Below, piece by piece: positions 1 through 10,512 of a stretch of DNA of 64,000 nucleotides. This DNA comes from Bacillus sp. EB106-08-02-XG196 (lineage in GTDB: Bacteria; Bacillota; Bacilli; Bacillales; Cytobacillaceae): contig NZ_JABWSY010000010.1 of assembly GCF_013396335.1 (NCBI RefSeq), positions 207,697 through 271,696 on the forward strand. Reading direction: 5' to 3'. Numbering within the stretch: the first letter of the stretch is position 1; every line of letters starts with the position of its first letter. Position numbers and translations under genes: made by a program. Below the pieces are notes generated by a model. The model had not been told where the DNA came from and did no database searches. It saw nothing but the letters and a program-made list of their open reading frames with translations.

Positions 1-1
1 G

Positions 2-1108
2 GAATATGTTCTATTCCGTGAAGGAAAAGAATTATACCGTAATAAGTTGATTGCTAGTGTCGAACCGCAGAGTGAGGGGCATTTTGGGTTTGATATCCCT
101 GGAGAGTTCAATGCAGAACCAGGTGAGTATTGCATTCAAACATCACTTGTGTTGAGGGAAAGTACCCTATGGGCAGAAGAAGGGTATGAAATTGCATTCG
201 GTCAGTTTGTTTATCAAGTGGGTACAAGGGAGATATACCAGCCTAGCGGTGATTTGCGAGTTGCACATGGTGATGTCAATATTGGTGTTCATGGCCGCGA
301 CTTTACCGTTATGTTCTCAAAGGGGGCGGGAACGTTAGTGTCACTGAACTATGCTGGCAATGAGATGATTTCATTGCCGCCGGCACCATTGTTCTGGAGA
401 GCGACGACGGACAATGACCGTGGATATTCTCAAGGTTTCCATTCCGGGCTTTGGTTTGCCGCGAGCTTAGCGAGAAATTGTGTAAAAATTGAGGCAGAAG
501 AAAACGGCAATAATGTTTGTGTTGCTTTTACCTATAAGTTCTCGATTAATCCAGATATTGAGGTTAAGACAGAATACACGGTTTATCCAGATGGAAGTGT
601 TCGCGTAAAGTCTGGGTATAAGGGTGCCGAGACTTTGCCGCAGCTGCCAATTTTTGCAGTGTCGTTCAAGGTTCCTGCTGATTATGATCAATTAGAATGG
701 TATGCAATGGGACCAGAAGAGAATTATTCTGACCGGGCAATGGGAGCAAAGCTCACTACCTTTAAGAATCAGGTTTCAGATAGCTTATCAGGATATGTGA
801 TGCCACAGGAATCTGGCAACAGAACAGGGGTCCGCCGTGTCAGCGTGACAAACCGAAACGGTCAGGGAATAAGAATTTCTTCGGTCACTGAACCGTTGGA
901 TTGTAACGTAAGTCTATATACTGCTTTCGAGCTTGAAAATGCCCAGCATATCTATGAACTTCCACCTGTCCATTATACCGTCGTCACAGTTGCCGGTAAG
1001 CAGATGGGTGTTGGCGGGGATGACAGCTGGGGAGCACCTGTTCATGACGAACACCTTATCAAGGCAAATCAAGATTTGGAATTTGAATTTTTAATTCAAA
1101 GGGTTTGA
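2..1108 (+). CDS. lacZ: Beta-galactosidase LacZ (GH2), C-terminal part, 5' end outside window
   Basis: The open frame is already running at base 2, so this is the last ~368 residues of a protein that in the LacZ family is about 1,000 residues long. It hydrolyses lactose and other beta-galactosides in the cytoplasm. The segment FWRATTDNDRG and the following beta-sandwich are typical of the C-terminal Bgal_small_N domain of long GH2 enzymes. The catalytic glutamates lie upstream and cannot be seen. It sits at the head of an alpha-galactosidase and Leloir-pathway cluster, which fits hydrolysis of both galactoside anomers to free galactose. The frame is intact to its stop and is followed by a terminator hairpin. 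Confidence 0.9.
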   Translation, partial: EYVLFREGKELYRNKLIASVEPQSEGHFGFDIPGEFNAEPGEYCIQTSLVLRESTLWAEEGYEIAFGQFVYQVGTREIYQPSGDLRVAHGDVNIGVHGRDFTVMFSKGAGTLVSLNYAGNEMISLPPAPLFWRATTDNDRGYSQGFHSGLWFAASLARNCVKIEAEENGNNVCVAFTYKFSINPDIEVKTEYTVYPDGSVRVKSGYKGAETLPQLPIFAVSFKVPADYDQLEWYAMGPEENYSDRAMGAKLTTFKNQVSDSLSGYVMPQESGNRTGVRRVSVTNRNGQGIRISSVTEPLDCNVSLYTAFELENAQHIYELPPVHYTVVTVAGKQMGVGGDDSWGAPVHDEHLIKANQDLEFEFLIQRV

Positions 1109-1151
1109 TTTCTCGTATAGAAATTCATTGAAAAACTAAGTGAAAGCTTGG

Positions 1152-1180
1152 AAGAGCCTGAATGCTCAGGCTCTTTATTT
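1152..1180 (+). terminator. Terminator after lacZ
   Basis: AAGAGCCTGA pairs with TCAGGCTCTT around an ATGC loop (perfect 10-bp stem), followed by a T-rich run. It lies between the lacZ stop and the ribosome binding site of the alpha-galactosidase gene, so it may allow partial readthrough. Confidence 0.7.
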
Positions 1181-1199
1181 TATATACAAGGAGCAGATT

Positions 1200-3428
1200 A
1201 TGCACATACATGTAGATCAAGTGAACCGACAATTTCATTTAACAAATGGTCAAGTGAGTTATATTTTCCACGTGATGAAAAATGGCCAGTTAGGCCACCT
1301 TTATTATGGAAAGGCATTGCGTCATAGAGACGACTTTTCCCATTTACAAGTTTATGATGTTCCAACTGGTGCCAGTTGCCATGTGTATGCAGATGATCCA
1401 GCTTTTGTCTTAGAAACACTAAGACAGGAGTATCCTGCTTACGGAAATTCGGATTTCCGGGAACCAGCCATTTCTGTCCGGAAAGAAAACGATTCACATG
1501 TTCCAACTTTTGTATATGACTCCTATAGCGTGTTAGAAGGAAAGCCGCGTCTTTTGGGACTTCCAGCAACGTACGGCAACGAAGCAAGTACACTACTGAT
1601 TCTACTAAAGGATGAATTCCTTCAAGCTGAATTAAGATTAAACTATACGATTTTTCCGGATAAGCCTGTGATTACAAGAAGTGCCTCTTTGACAAACGAT
1701 GGTCCAGAGAAACTTGTGATTGAACGATTGATGGGGGCAGCACTTGAACTGCCGGATAAGGATTTTATTTTTACTCATTTAGCAGGGGCTTGGGCTCGTG
1801 AAAGGCATGTGAAGGAGCGGAAGCTTGAAAGTGGAATTCAATCGATTTCTAGTTTAAGGGGTGCCAGCTCTCACCACCATAATCCGTTCTTAGCTTTAAG
1901 AAGGCCAGATACTACGGAGCATAGCGGTGAAGTGTACGGCTTTAACTTTGTTTATAGCAGTAATTTCCTCATGCAGGTTGAAGTAGACCACTACGACATG
2001 GCAAGGGTAATGGTGGGGATACATCCCTTTGGTTTTAATTGGGGTCTTCAACCAAAAGAAACGTTTCAAACACCTGAAGTAGTCATGGTTTATTCGGATA
2101 AAGGCTTAAATGGGATGAGTCAAGCCCTCCACCAGCTTTACCGTGAAAACCTGATTCCAGAACAATGGAAAAGAGAAGATCGTCCGATATTAATCAATAA
2201 CTGGGAAGCCACCTACTTTGATTTTAATGAGGAAAAGCTAGTGAAAATTGCCAAGTCTGCCAGTGAATTAGGGATTGAGATGTTAGTCCTTGATGATGGC
2301 TGGTTTGGAAAAAGGAATGATGACACTTCTTCTCTAGGAGATTGGCATGTTGACTTTAATAAACTTCCGAATGGGTTAGAAAGTTTGGCAAAAAAGATTA
2401 ATGATGTCGGAATAAAATTTGGCCTCTGGTTTGAACCGGAGATGATTAGTCCAAACAGCGAGTTGTTTAAAGAGCACCCTGATTGGGCTGTAGGAATGCC
2501 AGACCAGTATCGTACATTAGGGCGTAATCAACTGGTACTCGACTTCTCCAGACCTGAAATTGTTGATTATTTTTACGAAAAAATGTCGGGAATTATTAAA
2601 CAAACAAATCTGTCTTATATCAAGTGGGATATGAACCGTAACATAACGGAGCCGTTCTCACAAAAATTAGCAGCCAATCAGCAAGGCGAGTTTTTCCATC
2701 GCTATATTTTAGGTGTGTATTCTCTGTATGAAAGGTTAACAAGTGAGTTCCCTCATGTCTTGTTTGAATCCTGTGCTGGCGGCGGCGGGCGCTTTGACCC
2801 TGGTATGCTGTATTATGCACCGCAGACCTGGACAAGTGATAATACTGACGCGGTCGAAAGGTTAAAGATTCAATATGGCACATCCTTTGCCTATCCATTG
2901 TATAGTATGGGATCCCACGTATCAGATGTTCCGAATCATCAAACATTTAGAGAGACACCGCTGTCTACACGGGCAAATACGGCTTACTTTGGAACGTTTG
3001 GCTATGAACTAGATCCACACTCCTTAACGGAGGAAGAAAGAGAGGAGATTAAAGAGCAGGTAGCTTTTTATAAAGAGCAGCGCCGCTTGATTCGGGATGG
3101 CCATTTTTATCGGTTATTAAGTCCTTTCTCTGGTAATGAGACAGCTTGGATGGTGGTTAGTCCAGACCAATCGGAAGCCCTAGTCGGCTATTATAAGGTA
3201 TTGGCTACAGCAAATTCCCGAAAACAGCAAACATTACGACTTTGTGGACTATCAGAAGATAGATTATATGAAGTGGATGGGCGAACCTATTATGGTGATG
3301 AGCTTATGCAAGTTGGTCTTCTACTTCCTACGGAGTTTAACGGCGTAAACTTGGGATCATCGAAACGAAGAGGCGACTTCCAATCATATATATTTTATTT
3401 AAAATGTACGGATGAACAGGTGGATTAG
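1200..3428 (+). CDS. Alpha-galactosidase, glycoside hydrolase family 36
   Basis: This enzyme removes terminal alpha-galactosyl residues (melibiose, raffinose type) in the cytoplasm. The 742-residue length fits bacterial GH36 enzymes. An N-terminal beta-supersandwich is followed by a TIM barrel carrying VLDDGWFG, the nucleophile motif KWDMNR, FESCAGGGGRFD and the acid/base region TSDNTDA. I chose the ATG at 1200 because AAGGAG lies 7-8 bases upstream; an in-frame extension to 1140 would run through the lacZ terminator hairpin. With lacZ upstream and galKETM downstream, it probably feeds galactose to the Leloir pathway. The symbol could be melA, rafA or agaN; I leave it open. Confidence 0.92.
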   Translation: MHIHVDQVNRQFHLTNGQVSYIFHVMKNGQLGHLYYGKALRHRDDFSHLQVYDVPTGASCHVYADDPAFVLETLRQEYPAYGNSDFREPAISVRKENDSHVPTFVYDSYSVLEGKPRLLGLPATYGNEASTLLILLKDEFLQAELRLNYTIFPDKPVITRSASLTNDGPEKLVIERLMGAALELPDKDFIFTHLAGAWARERHVKERKLESGIQSISSLRGASSHHHNPFLALRRPDTTEHSGEVYGFNFVYSSNFLMQVEVDHYDMARVMVGIHPFGFNWGLQPKETFQTPEVVMVYSDKGLNGMSQALHQLYRENLIPEQWKREDRPILINNWEATYFDFNEEKLVKIAKSASELGIEMLVLDDGWFGKRNDDTSSLGDWHVDFNKLPNGLESLAKKINDVGIKFGLWFEPEMISPNSELFKEHPDWAVGMPDQYRTLGRNQLVLDFSRPEIVDYFYEKMSGIIKQTNLSYIKWDMNRNITEPFSQKLAANQQGEFFHRYILGVYSLYERLTSEFPHVLFESCAGGGGRFDPGMLYYAPQTWTSDNTDAVERLKIQYGTSFAYPLYSMGSHVSDVPNHQTFRETPLSTRANTAYFGTFGYELDPHSLTEEEREEIKEQVAFYKEQRRLIRDGHFYRLLSPFSGNETAWMVVSPDQSEALVGYYKVLATANSRKQQTLRLCGLSEDRLYEVDGRTYYGDELMQVGLLLPTEFNGVNLGSSKRRGDFQSYIFYLKCTDEQVD

Positions 3429-3435
3429 ACTATTA

Positions 3436-3475
3436 AAAAGGCAGTGTATATAGATATACACTGCCTTTTGTTTTT
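3436..3475 (+). terminator. Terminator after alpha-galactosidase
   Basis: AAAAGGCAGTGTATA is closed by its inverted complement ending in CTGCCTTTT, then GTTTTT. A strong Rho-independent terminator separating the alpha-galactosidase gene from the galK operon. Confidence 0.85.
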
Positions 3476-3530
3476 AGTAAAATTTTTAGTAAAAACAATA
3501 GATTTCTTTAACTAAATGGATTAAACTAAA
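3473..3530 (+). promoter_or_regulatory. Candidate GalR (LacI-type) half-site cluster upstream of galK
   Basis: Four related half-sites lie in 58 bases: TTTAGTAAAA at 3473 and 3485, and the opposite orientation TTTAACTAAA at 3507 and TTAAACTAAA at 3521. Such inverted half-sites just upstream of a gal operon are what a LacI/GalR repressor would bind, and a LacI-family gene ends this operon. The assignment is inference from position and symmetry; no footprint or alignment supports it. Confidence 0.35.
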
Positions 3531-3560
3531 CACATAGCATATATAGTTGGAGGGACGACA

Positions 3561-4742
3561 ATGAACATCACAAAATTAACGACAACATTCAGAGAAATAT
3601 TTGACGCCCAGCCGGAGCAAGCATTTTTTGCTCCGGGGAGAATTAATTTAATCGGTGAACATACGGATTACAACGGCGGCCATGTATTTCCTTGTGCAAT
3701 TACTTATGGAACGTATGCCGTGGCAAAAAAGAGAGATGACAATCTTGTCCGACTTTACTCCGTAAACTTTCCGGACAAAGAGATCATTGAATTTGATTTA
3801 ACACAATTAGCTTATGATAAGCAGCATAATTGGGCGAATTATCCGAAGGGGATGATTCATTATATAAAGGAAGCGGGGTACGATATTTCACAAGGCTTTG
3901 AGTGTGTAATTGAAGGGAATATCCCTAATGGAGCAGGACTTTCATCTTCTGCATCCATTGAGTTATTGACAGGAGTGCTTCTTGACGGGTTATTTGACTT
4001 AGGAATTCCGCGTCTGGATATGATTCTTCTTGGTAAAAAAGTCGAAAATGAGTTTATCGGTGTCAACAGCGGCATTATGGACCAATTTGCAATTGGTATG
4101 GGTAAAAAAGATGCAGGAATTTTACTTGATTGCCAGACATTGAACTTTCAGTACGCTCCAATTAAGCTTGAAGGTTACAAGATTTTAATCATGAATACAA
4201 ACAAGCGCAGAGAGCTGGCAGATTCCAAATACAATGAACGTCGTGGAGAGTGTGAACAAGCATTGTCACAGCTGCAGCAAAAACTTTCAATAGGAGCACT
4301 TGGACAGCTGACAGAAGCAGAATTTGATGAGAATCAAACCTTAATACCTGATGAAAAAGTTCGTAAGCGAGCGAAACATGCCGTGTATGAGAATGTAAGA
4401 ACGCTAAAGGCTCTTGAAGAATTAAAGGCTGGGAATCTAGAGGCATTTGGACAGTTAATGAATCAATCGCATATTTCACTGCGAGATGATTATGAAGTGA
4501 CTGGAATTGAACTTGACAGTTTGGTAGAAGCAGCATGGAAACAGCCAGGTGTAATGGGCGCCCGCATGACGGGAGCTGGATTCGGGGGCTGTGCAATTGC
4601 AATCGTTGAAAATGAACAGGTTGATAGCTTTATTGCTAATGTTGGTGCAGCTTATCAGGACAAAATTGGATATCCTGCAGATTTCTATGTAGCAAGTATT
4701 GGCGATGGGGCAAAAGAAATTCAGATGGGGGAATTTGAATGA
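3561..4742 (+). CDS. galK: Galactokinase
   Basis: GalK phosphorylates galactose at C1 with ATP, the first committed Leloir step. The 393-residue protein has the three GHMP-kinase motifs in order: PGRINLIGEHTDYNGG near residue 24 (galactokinase signature), GAGLSSSAS near 124 (phosphate-binding loop) and TGAGFGGC near 336. The ATG follows TTGGAGGGA at good spacing. It is the first gene of galKETM-galR and overlaps galE by four bases (ATGA), implying translational coupling. Confidence 0.97.
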   Translation: MNITKLTTTFREIFDAQPEQAFFAPGRINLIGEHTDYNGGHVFPCAITYGTYAVAKKRDDNLVRLYSVNFPDKEIIEFDLTQLAYDKQHNWANYPKGMIHYIKEAGYDISQGFECVIEGNIPNGAGLSSSASIELLTGVLLDGLFDLGIPRLDMILLGKKVENEFIGVNSGIMDQFAIGMGKKDAGILLDCQTLNFQYAPIKLEGYKILIMNTNKRRELADSKYNERRGECEQALSQLQQKLSIGALGQLTEAEFDENQTLIPDEKVRKRAKHAVYENVRTLKALEELKAGNLEAFGQLMNQSHISLRDDYEVTGIELDSLVEAAWKQPGVMGARMTGAGFGGCAIAIVENEQVDSFIANVGAAYQDKIGYPADFYVASIGDGAKEIQMGEFE

Positions 4743-5728
4743 GTATTCTTGTTTTAGGCGGGGCCGGGTATGTTGGTTCTCATGCTGTTTACCAGTTAAT
4801 TGACCAGGGATCAGATGTGGTGGTTATCGATAATTTACAAACTGGCCATCGTGATGCCATTCATCCAAAGGCACATTTCTATGAAGGGGATATTCGCAGC
4901 CGAGAGTTTATGCGTTCTGTTTTTGAAAAAGAAAACATTGAAGCTATCCTGCATTTTGCCGCCAACTCTCTTGTTGGCGAATCGATGATCGAGCCTTTAA
5001 AATACTATGACAACAATGTATTCGGTACACAAATTGTCCTCGAAATGATGATAGAATTTAACGTGAGGTCTATCATCTTTTCGTCGACAGCCGCGGTTTA
5101 TGGTGAACAGAAGGTTGTGCCTATTACGGAAGAGGCTCGGACAAAACCAACGAACACCTATGGTGAAACAAAACTTACGATGGAAAAAATGATTGCTTGG
5201 TGTGAAAAGGCATTTGATCTTAAATATGTTTCACTCCGATATTTTAACGTTGCTTCGGCAAGAAGCGGCGGGGAGATTGGAGAGGATCATAACCCTGAAA
5301 CACATTTGATTCCCGTCGTATTAGAGGCTGCTTTAGGAAAAAGGCCGGCAGTAACGGTCTTTGGACAAGATTATGATACAGCAGACGGGACCTGCGTCCG
5401 TGATTACATTCATGTTGAAGACTTAATTGCTGCGCATCTTCTTGCACTAAAATATTTGCAAAATGGCGGGGAAAGTAATGTATTTAATCTGGGCAGCAGC
5501 CAAGGATTTTCGGTAAAAGAAATTATCGAAACAGCAAAAGAAGTAACGGGTATTGATATTCCTGTTCAATTCGGTGAACGCCGTTCTGGCGACCCTAGTA
5601 CGTTAATTGCCTCATCTGAAAAAGCCAGAAGCGTCCTTGGGTGGAATCCAACAAGAACCTCGATACACCAAATCATCAGCGATGCGTGGAACTGGCACCA
5701 ACATCATCCAAATGGATATGAGGGGTGA
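4739..5728 (+). CDS. galE: UDP-glucose 4-epimerase
   Basis: GalE interconverts UDP-galactose and UDP-glucose with bound NAD. The N-terminal Rossmann motif is LGGAGYVGSH (residues 6-15). The catalytic Ser/Tyr/Lys set is seen as SSTAAVYG and YGETK (Tyr141, Lys145), followed by the sugar-nucleotide motif RYFNVASA. At 329 residues it has the normal family length. Start and stop overlap the neighbouring gal genes, so it belongs to the same transcript. Confidence 0.97.
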   Translation: MSILVLGGAGYVGSHAVYQLIDQGSDVVVIDNLQTGHRDAIHPKAHFYEGDIRSREFMRSVFEKENIEAILHFAANSLVGESMIEPLKYYDNNVFGTQIVLEMMIEFNVRSIIFSSTAAVYGEQKVVPITEEARTKPTNTYGETKLTMEKMIAWCEKAFDLKYVSLRYFNVASARSGGEIGEDHNPETHLIPVVLEAALGKRPAVTVFGQDYDTADGTCVRDYIHVEDLIAAHLLALKYLQNGGESNVFNLGSSQGFSVKEIIETAKEVTGIDIPVQFGERRSGDPSTLIASSEKARSVLGWNPTRTSIHQIISDAWNWHQHHPNGYEG

Positions 5729-5733
5729 ATGGT

Positions 5734-7215
5734 ATGATTTATCAAAGAATCCAACAATTAATCAATCAATCCATTGCTGCTCAATTAATCGAGCCTGAGG
5801 ATGAAATCTATGCTCGCAATCAAATTCTTTCACTTTTGCATTTAGTAGAGTTTAAGGAAGGTGCCGAAGAGTCAAATTTAGAGACTCCAGATTTACTTGA
5901 GCAAATTGCAGCGTACGCCTGTGAACAAGGGATTATTGAGGATATTTTTGATGAAAAAGAGATTTTTGCAAGTAAAGTAATGAACTGCTTTATGGCACGT
6001 CCATCAACGGTTAATCAAATATTTAACGAAAAATATAAAAAAAATCCGCAAGTCGCGACAGATTTTTTTTATGAATTAAGTAAAAATAGTAACTATATTC
6101 AGATGAAGCGGATTCGCAATAATATTGAGTACAAGGTAGACACTGAATATGGTGAATTGGACATTACGATAAATCTATCGAAACCAGAAAAGGACCCTAG
6201 AAGTATTGAACGCGAACGGGCCGCAAAAAAGAATAACTATCCAAAATGTCTGCTTTGTGTTGAAAATGAAGGGTATGCAGGAAGAATTGGTCACCCGGCG
6301 CGCTCTAATCACCGCATGATCAGGTTAAATCTTTTAGAAGAGAATTGGTTTCTACAGTATTCTCCATATGTATACTATAATGAACATTGTATTGTCCTGT
6401 CAGAGGAACATAGGGATATGAAGATTACTGCGGATGCCTTCAAGCGTCTTTTAAGTTTTGTCGAGCAGTTTCCTCATTATTTTGTTGGATCCAATGCTGA
6501 CCTGCCGATCGTCGGCGGTTCCATTTTGTCTCATGATCATTATCAGGGGGGGCATTATGAATTTGCGATGGCAAAAGCAGAGGATGATTGGAACTTTGAG
6601 TTAAATAGGTTCCCGAATGTTCATGGTTCCGTTGTTAAATGGCCTATGTCAGTTATCCGATTGCGCTCTGAGGAAATTGGACCGCTAGTGGAAGCCGGCG
6701 AGCATATTTTATCAGAATGGAGAAATTACAGCGACGAAACAGTTGGTATCCATGCCAAAACAGGTGATACTCCGCACAATACCATTACACCTATTGCACG
6801 AAAGAAACAAGATTTATACGAATTAGATTTAGTTTTACGGAACAATCGGAGTAGTGAGGAACATCCGCTTGGAATTTTTCACCCTCATCAGGATGTTCAT
6901 CATATTAAGAAGGAAAACATTGGGCTAATCGAAGTAATGGGGCTGGCTGTTTTACCAGCACGCTTAAAGGCTGAACTTCTAGAAGTTGAAAGTTTCATTC
7001 TAGGAAAAACCGATATCGTTGCTGAATACCATATGGATTGGGCAAAAGGTTTAAAAGAAGAGTATCAAGCTGTGGCAACACCATCAAATGTAGAAGCAAT
7101 CGTGAGAGAAGAGACTGGTAAGAAGTTTTTAAAAGTATTAGAAGATGCTGGTGTTTATAAGAGAAATGAAGAGGGCAAAGCCGGGTTCAAGCGCTTTATC
7201 ATGACTTTATCATAG
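5734..7215 (+). CDS. galT: Galactose-1-phosphate uridylyltransferase (class II, Firmicutes type)
   Basis: GalT transfers UMP from UDP-glucose to galactose-1-phosphate. The 493-residue protein is of the long Gram-positive class, which differs from the roughly 350-residue E. coli enzyme. The region HDHYQGGHYEF supplies histidines expected at the active site, and CLLCVENEGYAGR with NHRMI matches the class II pattern. I prefer the ATG at 5734, eight bases after GAGGGG; a GTG at 5725 overlapping the galE stop is possible and would add three residues. Confidence 0.95.
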   Translation: MIYQRIQQLINQSIAAQLIEPEDEIYARNQILSLLHLVEFKEGAEESNLETPDLLEQIAAYACEQGIIEDIFDEKEIFASKVMNCFMARPSTVNQIFNEKYKKNPQVATDFFYELSKNSNYIQMKRIRNNIEYKVDTEYGELDITINLSKPEKDPRSIERERAAKKNNYPKCLLCVENEGYAGRIGHPARSNHRMIRLNLLEENWFLQYSPYVYYNEHCIVLSEEHRDMKITADAFKRLLSFVEQFPHYFVGSNADLPIVGGSILSHDHYQGGHYEFAMAKAEDDWNFELNRFPNVHGSVVKWPMSVIRLRSEEIGPLVEAGEHILSEWRNYSDETVGIHAKTGDTPHNTITPIARKKQDLYELDLVLRNNRSSEEHPLGIFHPHQDVHHIKKENIGLIEVMGLAVLPARLKAELLEVESFILGKTDIVAEYHMDWAKGLKEEYQAVATPSNVEAIVREETGKKFLKVLEDAGVYKRNEEGKAGFKRFIMTLS

Positions 7216-7289
7216 GTTAATCAGCTTACAGCATGGGATTGGCAAAACGTCTCATATTTTTATAAGTGAATTAATGGAGTGGAGAAAGA

Positions 7290-8348
7290 ATGAAAATAAT
7301 AGATAAAGTATTCGGTAGTTATCATGATGAGCCAGTAATGGAGTATACCCTTGTCAACGATTCAGGAATGTCTGTTTCCTGCCTGAATTATGGCTGTATC
7401 ATTACAAAAATAATGGTCCCTGACCGCAATGGCAACACTGAAAATGTCGTGCTTGGGTTTGATAACTTAGAGGATTATATTGATTTGTCCCCGTATTTTG
7501 GCTCGGTTGTCGGCCGGGTAGCTGGAAGAATCAGCAACTCCCAGTTTGAATTAGACGGGGAAGTTTACCGGCTGACCCCTAATGAGGATCCTAACCATCT
7601 ACATGGCGGTAAGAAGGGCTTTCATGCCGTTATTTGGAAAACGGAAAGCATTAAAATGGAAAATGCAGTCGGGTTGAAATTTTCCTATCGAAGCTTGGAT
7701 GGTGAAGAAGGCTATCCTGGAAATTTGGATACGACCATACTCTGCCTTTTAAATAATCAAAATGAGCTGAGCATTTCCTATGAAGCGGTGACAGATAAAA
7801 AAACAATCGTTAATTTAACGAATCATTCTTATTTTAACTTAAGCGGAAATGTAAAGCGGGATTGCTCCGAGCACATACTACAATTAGAAAGTAATCGCTT
7901 TTTAGAGCTTGGGTCAGATTTAATGCCTACTGGAAGAATGATGGAATCAAGTAATACCCCTTTTGACTTTAAGCATGGCCGTTTATTGAAGTCGGGGATG
8001 AAATCCTCCCATCCACAAAATGTGCTTGCCGGCAACGGTTATGACCACCCGCTTCTTTTTACAAAAAAGGGAGAAAATACGGTGGTTTTAAGTGAAAAAG
8101 AGAGTGGCAGGACATTGTTAGTTACAACAGATCAGCACTGTGTGGTCCTTTATACAGCGAATCAACTGGAAGGTCCTTATTCAATATCTGGTGTGCGGGC
8201 AAGGAACTACTTAGGCGTGTGTTTAGAAACACAAGGGCTGCCAGATGCTATTAATCAGCCCGATTTTCCAACGATTGTTTTAAACCCAGAGGAAGTATAT
8301 AAAGCCACAACAAAATATCGCTTTTTTTCTAATACAATAGGAGTTTGA
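7290..8348 (+). CDS. galM: Aldose 1-epimerase (galactose mutarotase)
   Basis: GalM converts beta-D-galactose, released by LacZ, to the alpha anomer needed by GalK. The 352-residue beta-sandwich protein carries the family histidine motif TNHSYFNL near residue 178 and the catalytic glutamate motif CLETQGLPDA near residue 310. GTGGAGAAAG precedes the ATG. It lies 74 bases after galT with no terminator between and runs almost directly into the regulator gene. Confidence 0.95.
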   Translation: MKIIDKVFGSYHDEPVMEYTLVNDSGMSVSCLNYGCIITKIMVPDRNGNTENVVLGFDNLEDYIDLSPYFGSVVGRVAGRISNSQFELDGEVYRLTPNEDPNHLHGGKKGFHAVIWKTESIKMENAVGLKFSYRSLDGEEGYPGNLDTTILCLLNNQNELSISYEAVTDKKTIVNLTNHSYFNLSGNVKRDCSEHILQLESNRFLELGSDLMPTGRMMESSNTPFDFKHGRLLKSGMKSSHPQNVLAGNGYDHPLLFTKKGENTVVLSEKESGRTLLVTTDQHCVVLYTANQLEGPYSISGVRARNYLGVCLETQGLPDAINQPDFPTIVLNPEEVYKATTKYRFFSNTIGV

Positions 8349-8351
8349 TAA

Positions 8352-9341
<990 letters not shown>

Positions 9342-9353
9342 AAATCAATAACC

Positions 9354-9390
9354 AAACACAAATGTCCACCTCAGGTGGACATTTGTGTTT
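9354..9390. terminator. Bidirectional terminator-like hairpin after galR
   Basis: An 18-bp perfect inverted repeat, AAACACAAATGTCCACCT and its complement, is separated by one base. It ends in TTT. The inner GTCCACCTCAGGTGGAC matches the dispersed repeat also found at 44.05 and 59.97 kb. Confidence 0.65.
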
Positions 9391-9394
9391 TAGT

Positions 9395-9440
9395 GGTGAC
9401 AGGCACCGAATTAGAATGGTTCTAATATGGTGTTGTCACC
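9395..9440. repeat. Dispersed palindromic repeat (GGTGACAGGCACC family), copy 1
   Basis: GGTGACAGGCACC and GGTGTTGTCACC form the outer stem and ATTAGAA/TTCTAAT the inner stem of a hairpin. The GGTGACAGGCACC core recurs at 44.08 kb and, inverted, at 59.97 kb, always between genes. Confidence 0.6.
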
Positions 9441-9515
9441 TTTTGGCATTGTCGATTTTTGGTATTTTCCGTATAATGTTTTTTATCTAGACTGGTGATG
9501 TATGGGAGTTGTTTT

Positions 9516-10511
9516 ATGAGCAGGTTGACTAAGGCGGCGTATGGTGTTGGAGTTTTGTTTTTTCTTCTGAGCTGTGCATTTTCTGTATTTTATGGATATA
9601 AGGTTGTTAGCCATGATTTGCCTGCTGAGGGTACAACGGTAGAAAAGTATCATTATCATTTTGTGCTTGTTCCTGAGGAGCTTGACAATGACTATTGGCG
9701 GCTTGTTGAAGAAGGGGCACAGAAGGCTGCTATGGAACATGGTGTTTTATTGGAGTATGCCGGGCCGAAGCAGGCGAATATCGAGGAACATTTAAAAACG
9801 ATTGAAATGTCAATGGCGTCTAAAGTGGATGGTATTATTACGCAAGGCTTAAGTGATGAGCAATTTACGCCATTAATTAATAGAGTCGTAGAAAAACTCC
9901 CTGTTATAACCATAGATACAGATGCGGCCAATAGTAACCGAATGGCTTATATTGGAACAGACAATTATTATTCTGGTTTTTTGGCAGGTAAAGCTTTAAT
10001 TAAAGATACAAATGGTCAGGCGAACGTGGCCATAATAACGGGGAATTTTTATGCGAACCATCAGCAGCAGCGTGTTCAGGGCTTTCGAGACGCTGTGGAA
10101 TCTGAAGAGGGAATAACGATCTTAACTGTGGAAGAATCTGAAATTAGTCGAGTTCGAGCGGCTGAAAAGGCTTACCAAATAGTAACGGATTACCCCGAAG
10201 TCAATGCGTTCTATGGGACGAGTGCACTAGATGCGATTGGAATTGCCCAAGTAGTAGAAAAGTTCATGGAACATGATCAAGTTTATATTATTGGATTCGA
10301 TACACTGCCCGAAACACTTAAGTACATTACGAAAGGCACGATTAAAGCGACCGTGGTCCAAGAGCCTTTTGAAATGGGCTACGAAGCAGTAGTAATGATG
10401 ATAGATCTAATAGAAGGCAAGAAGGTTCCTCCTGTTAATCATACGAATACTCGGATTATGAGAGAAGAAGATTTACCTGAGATTCATCGGGTCATAAGGG
10501 AGGAATACTGA
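9516..10511 (+). CDS. Membrane-anchored sugar-binding sensor protein (periplasmic-binding-protein fold)
   Basis: The 331-residue protein has an N-terminal hydrophobic segment (about residues 8-28) and an extracytoplasmic RbsB/MglB-like type I binding-protein fold, with typical segments [18 protein letters not shown] and YIIGFDT. No good lipobox is seen, so it is probably held by an uncleaved helix. I use the ATG at 9516 (GGGAG eight bases upstream) over GTG 9495. It sits two bases before a LytS-type histidine kinase and near mglBAC, so it probably binds a sugar, likely galactose, and signals to the kinase, as XylFII does for LytS in Clostridium. The ligand is inferred. Confidence 0.8.
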   Translation: MSRLTKAAYGVGVLFFLLSCAFSVFYGYKVVSHDLPAEGTTVEKYHYHFVLVPEELDNDYWRLVEEGAQKAAMEHGVLLEYAGPKQANIEEHLKTIEMSMASKVDGIITQGLSDEQFTPLINRVVEKLPVITIDTDAANSNRMAYIGTDNYYSGFLAGKALIKDTNGQANVAIITGNFYANHQQQRVQGFRDAVESEEGITILTVEESEISRVRAAEKAYQIVTDYPEVNAFYGTSALDAIGIAQVVEKFMEHDQVYIIGFDTLPETLKYITKGTIKATVVQEPFEMGYEAVVMMIDLIEGKKVPPVNHTNTRIMREEDLPEIHRVIREEY

Positions 10512-10512
10512 T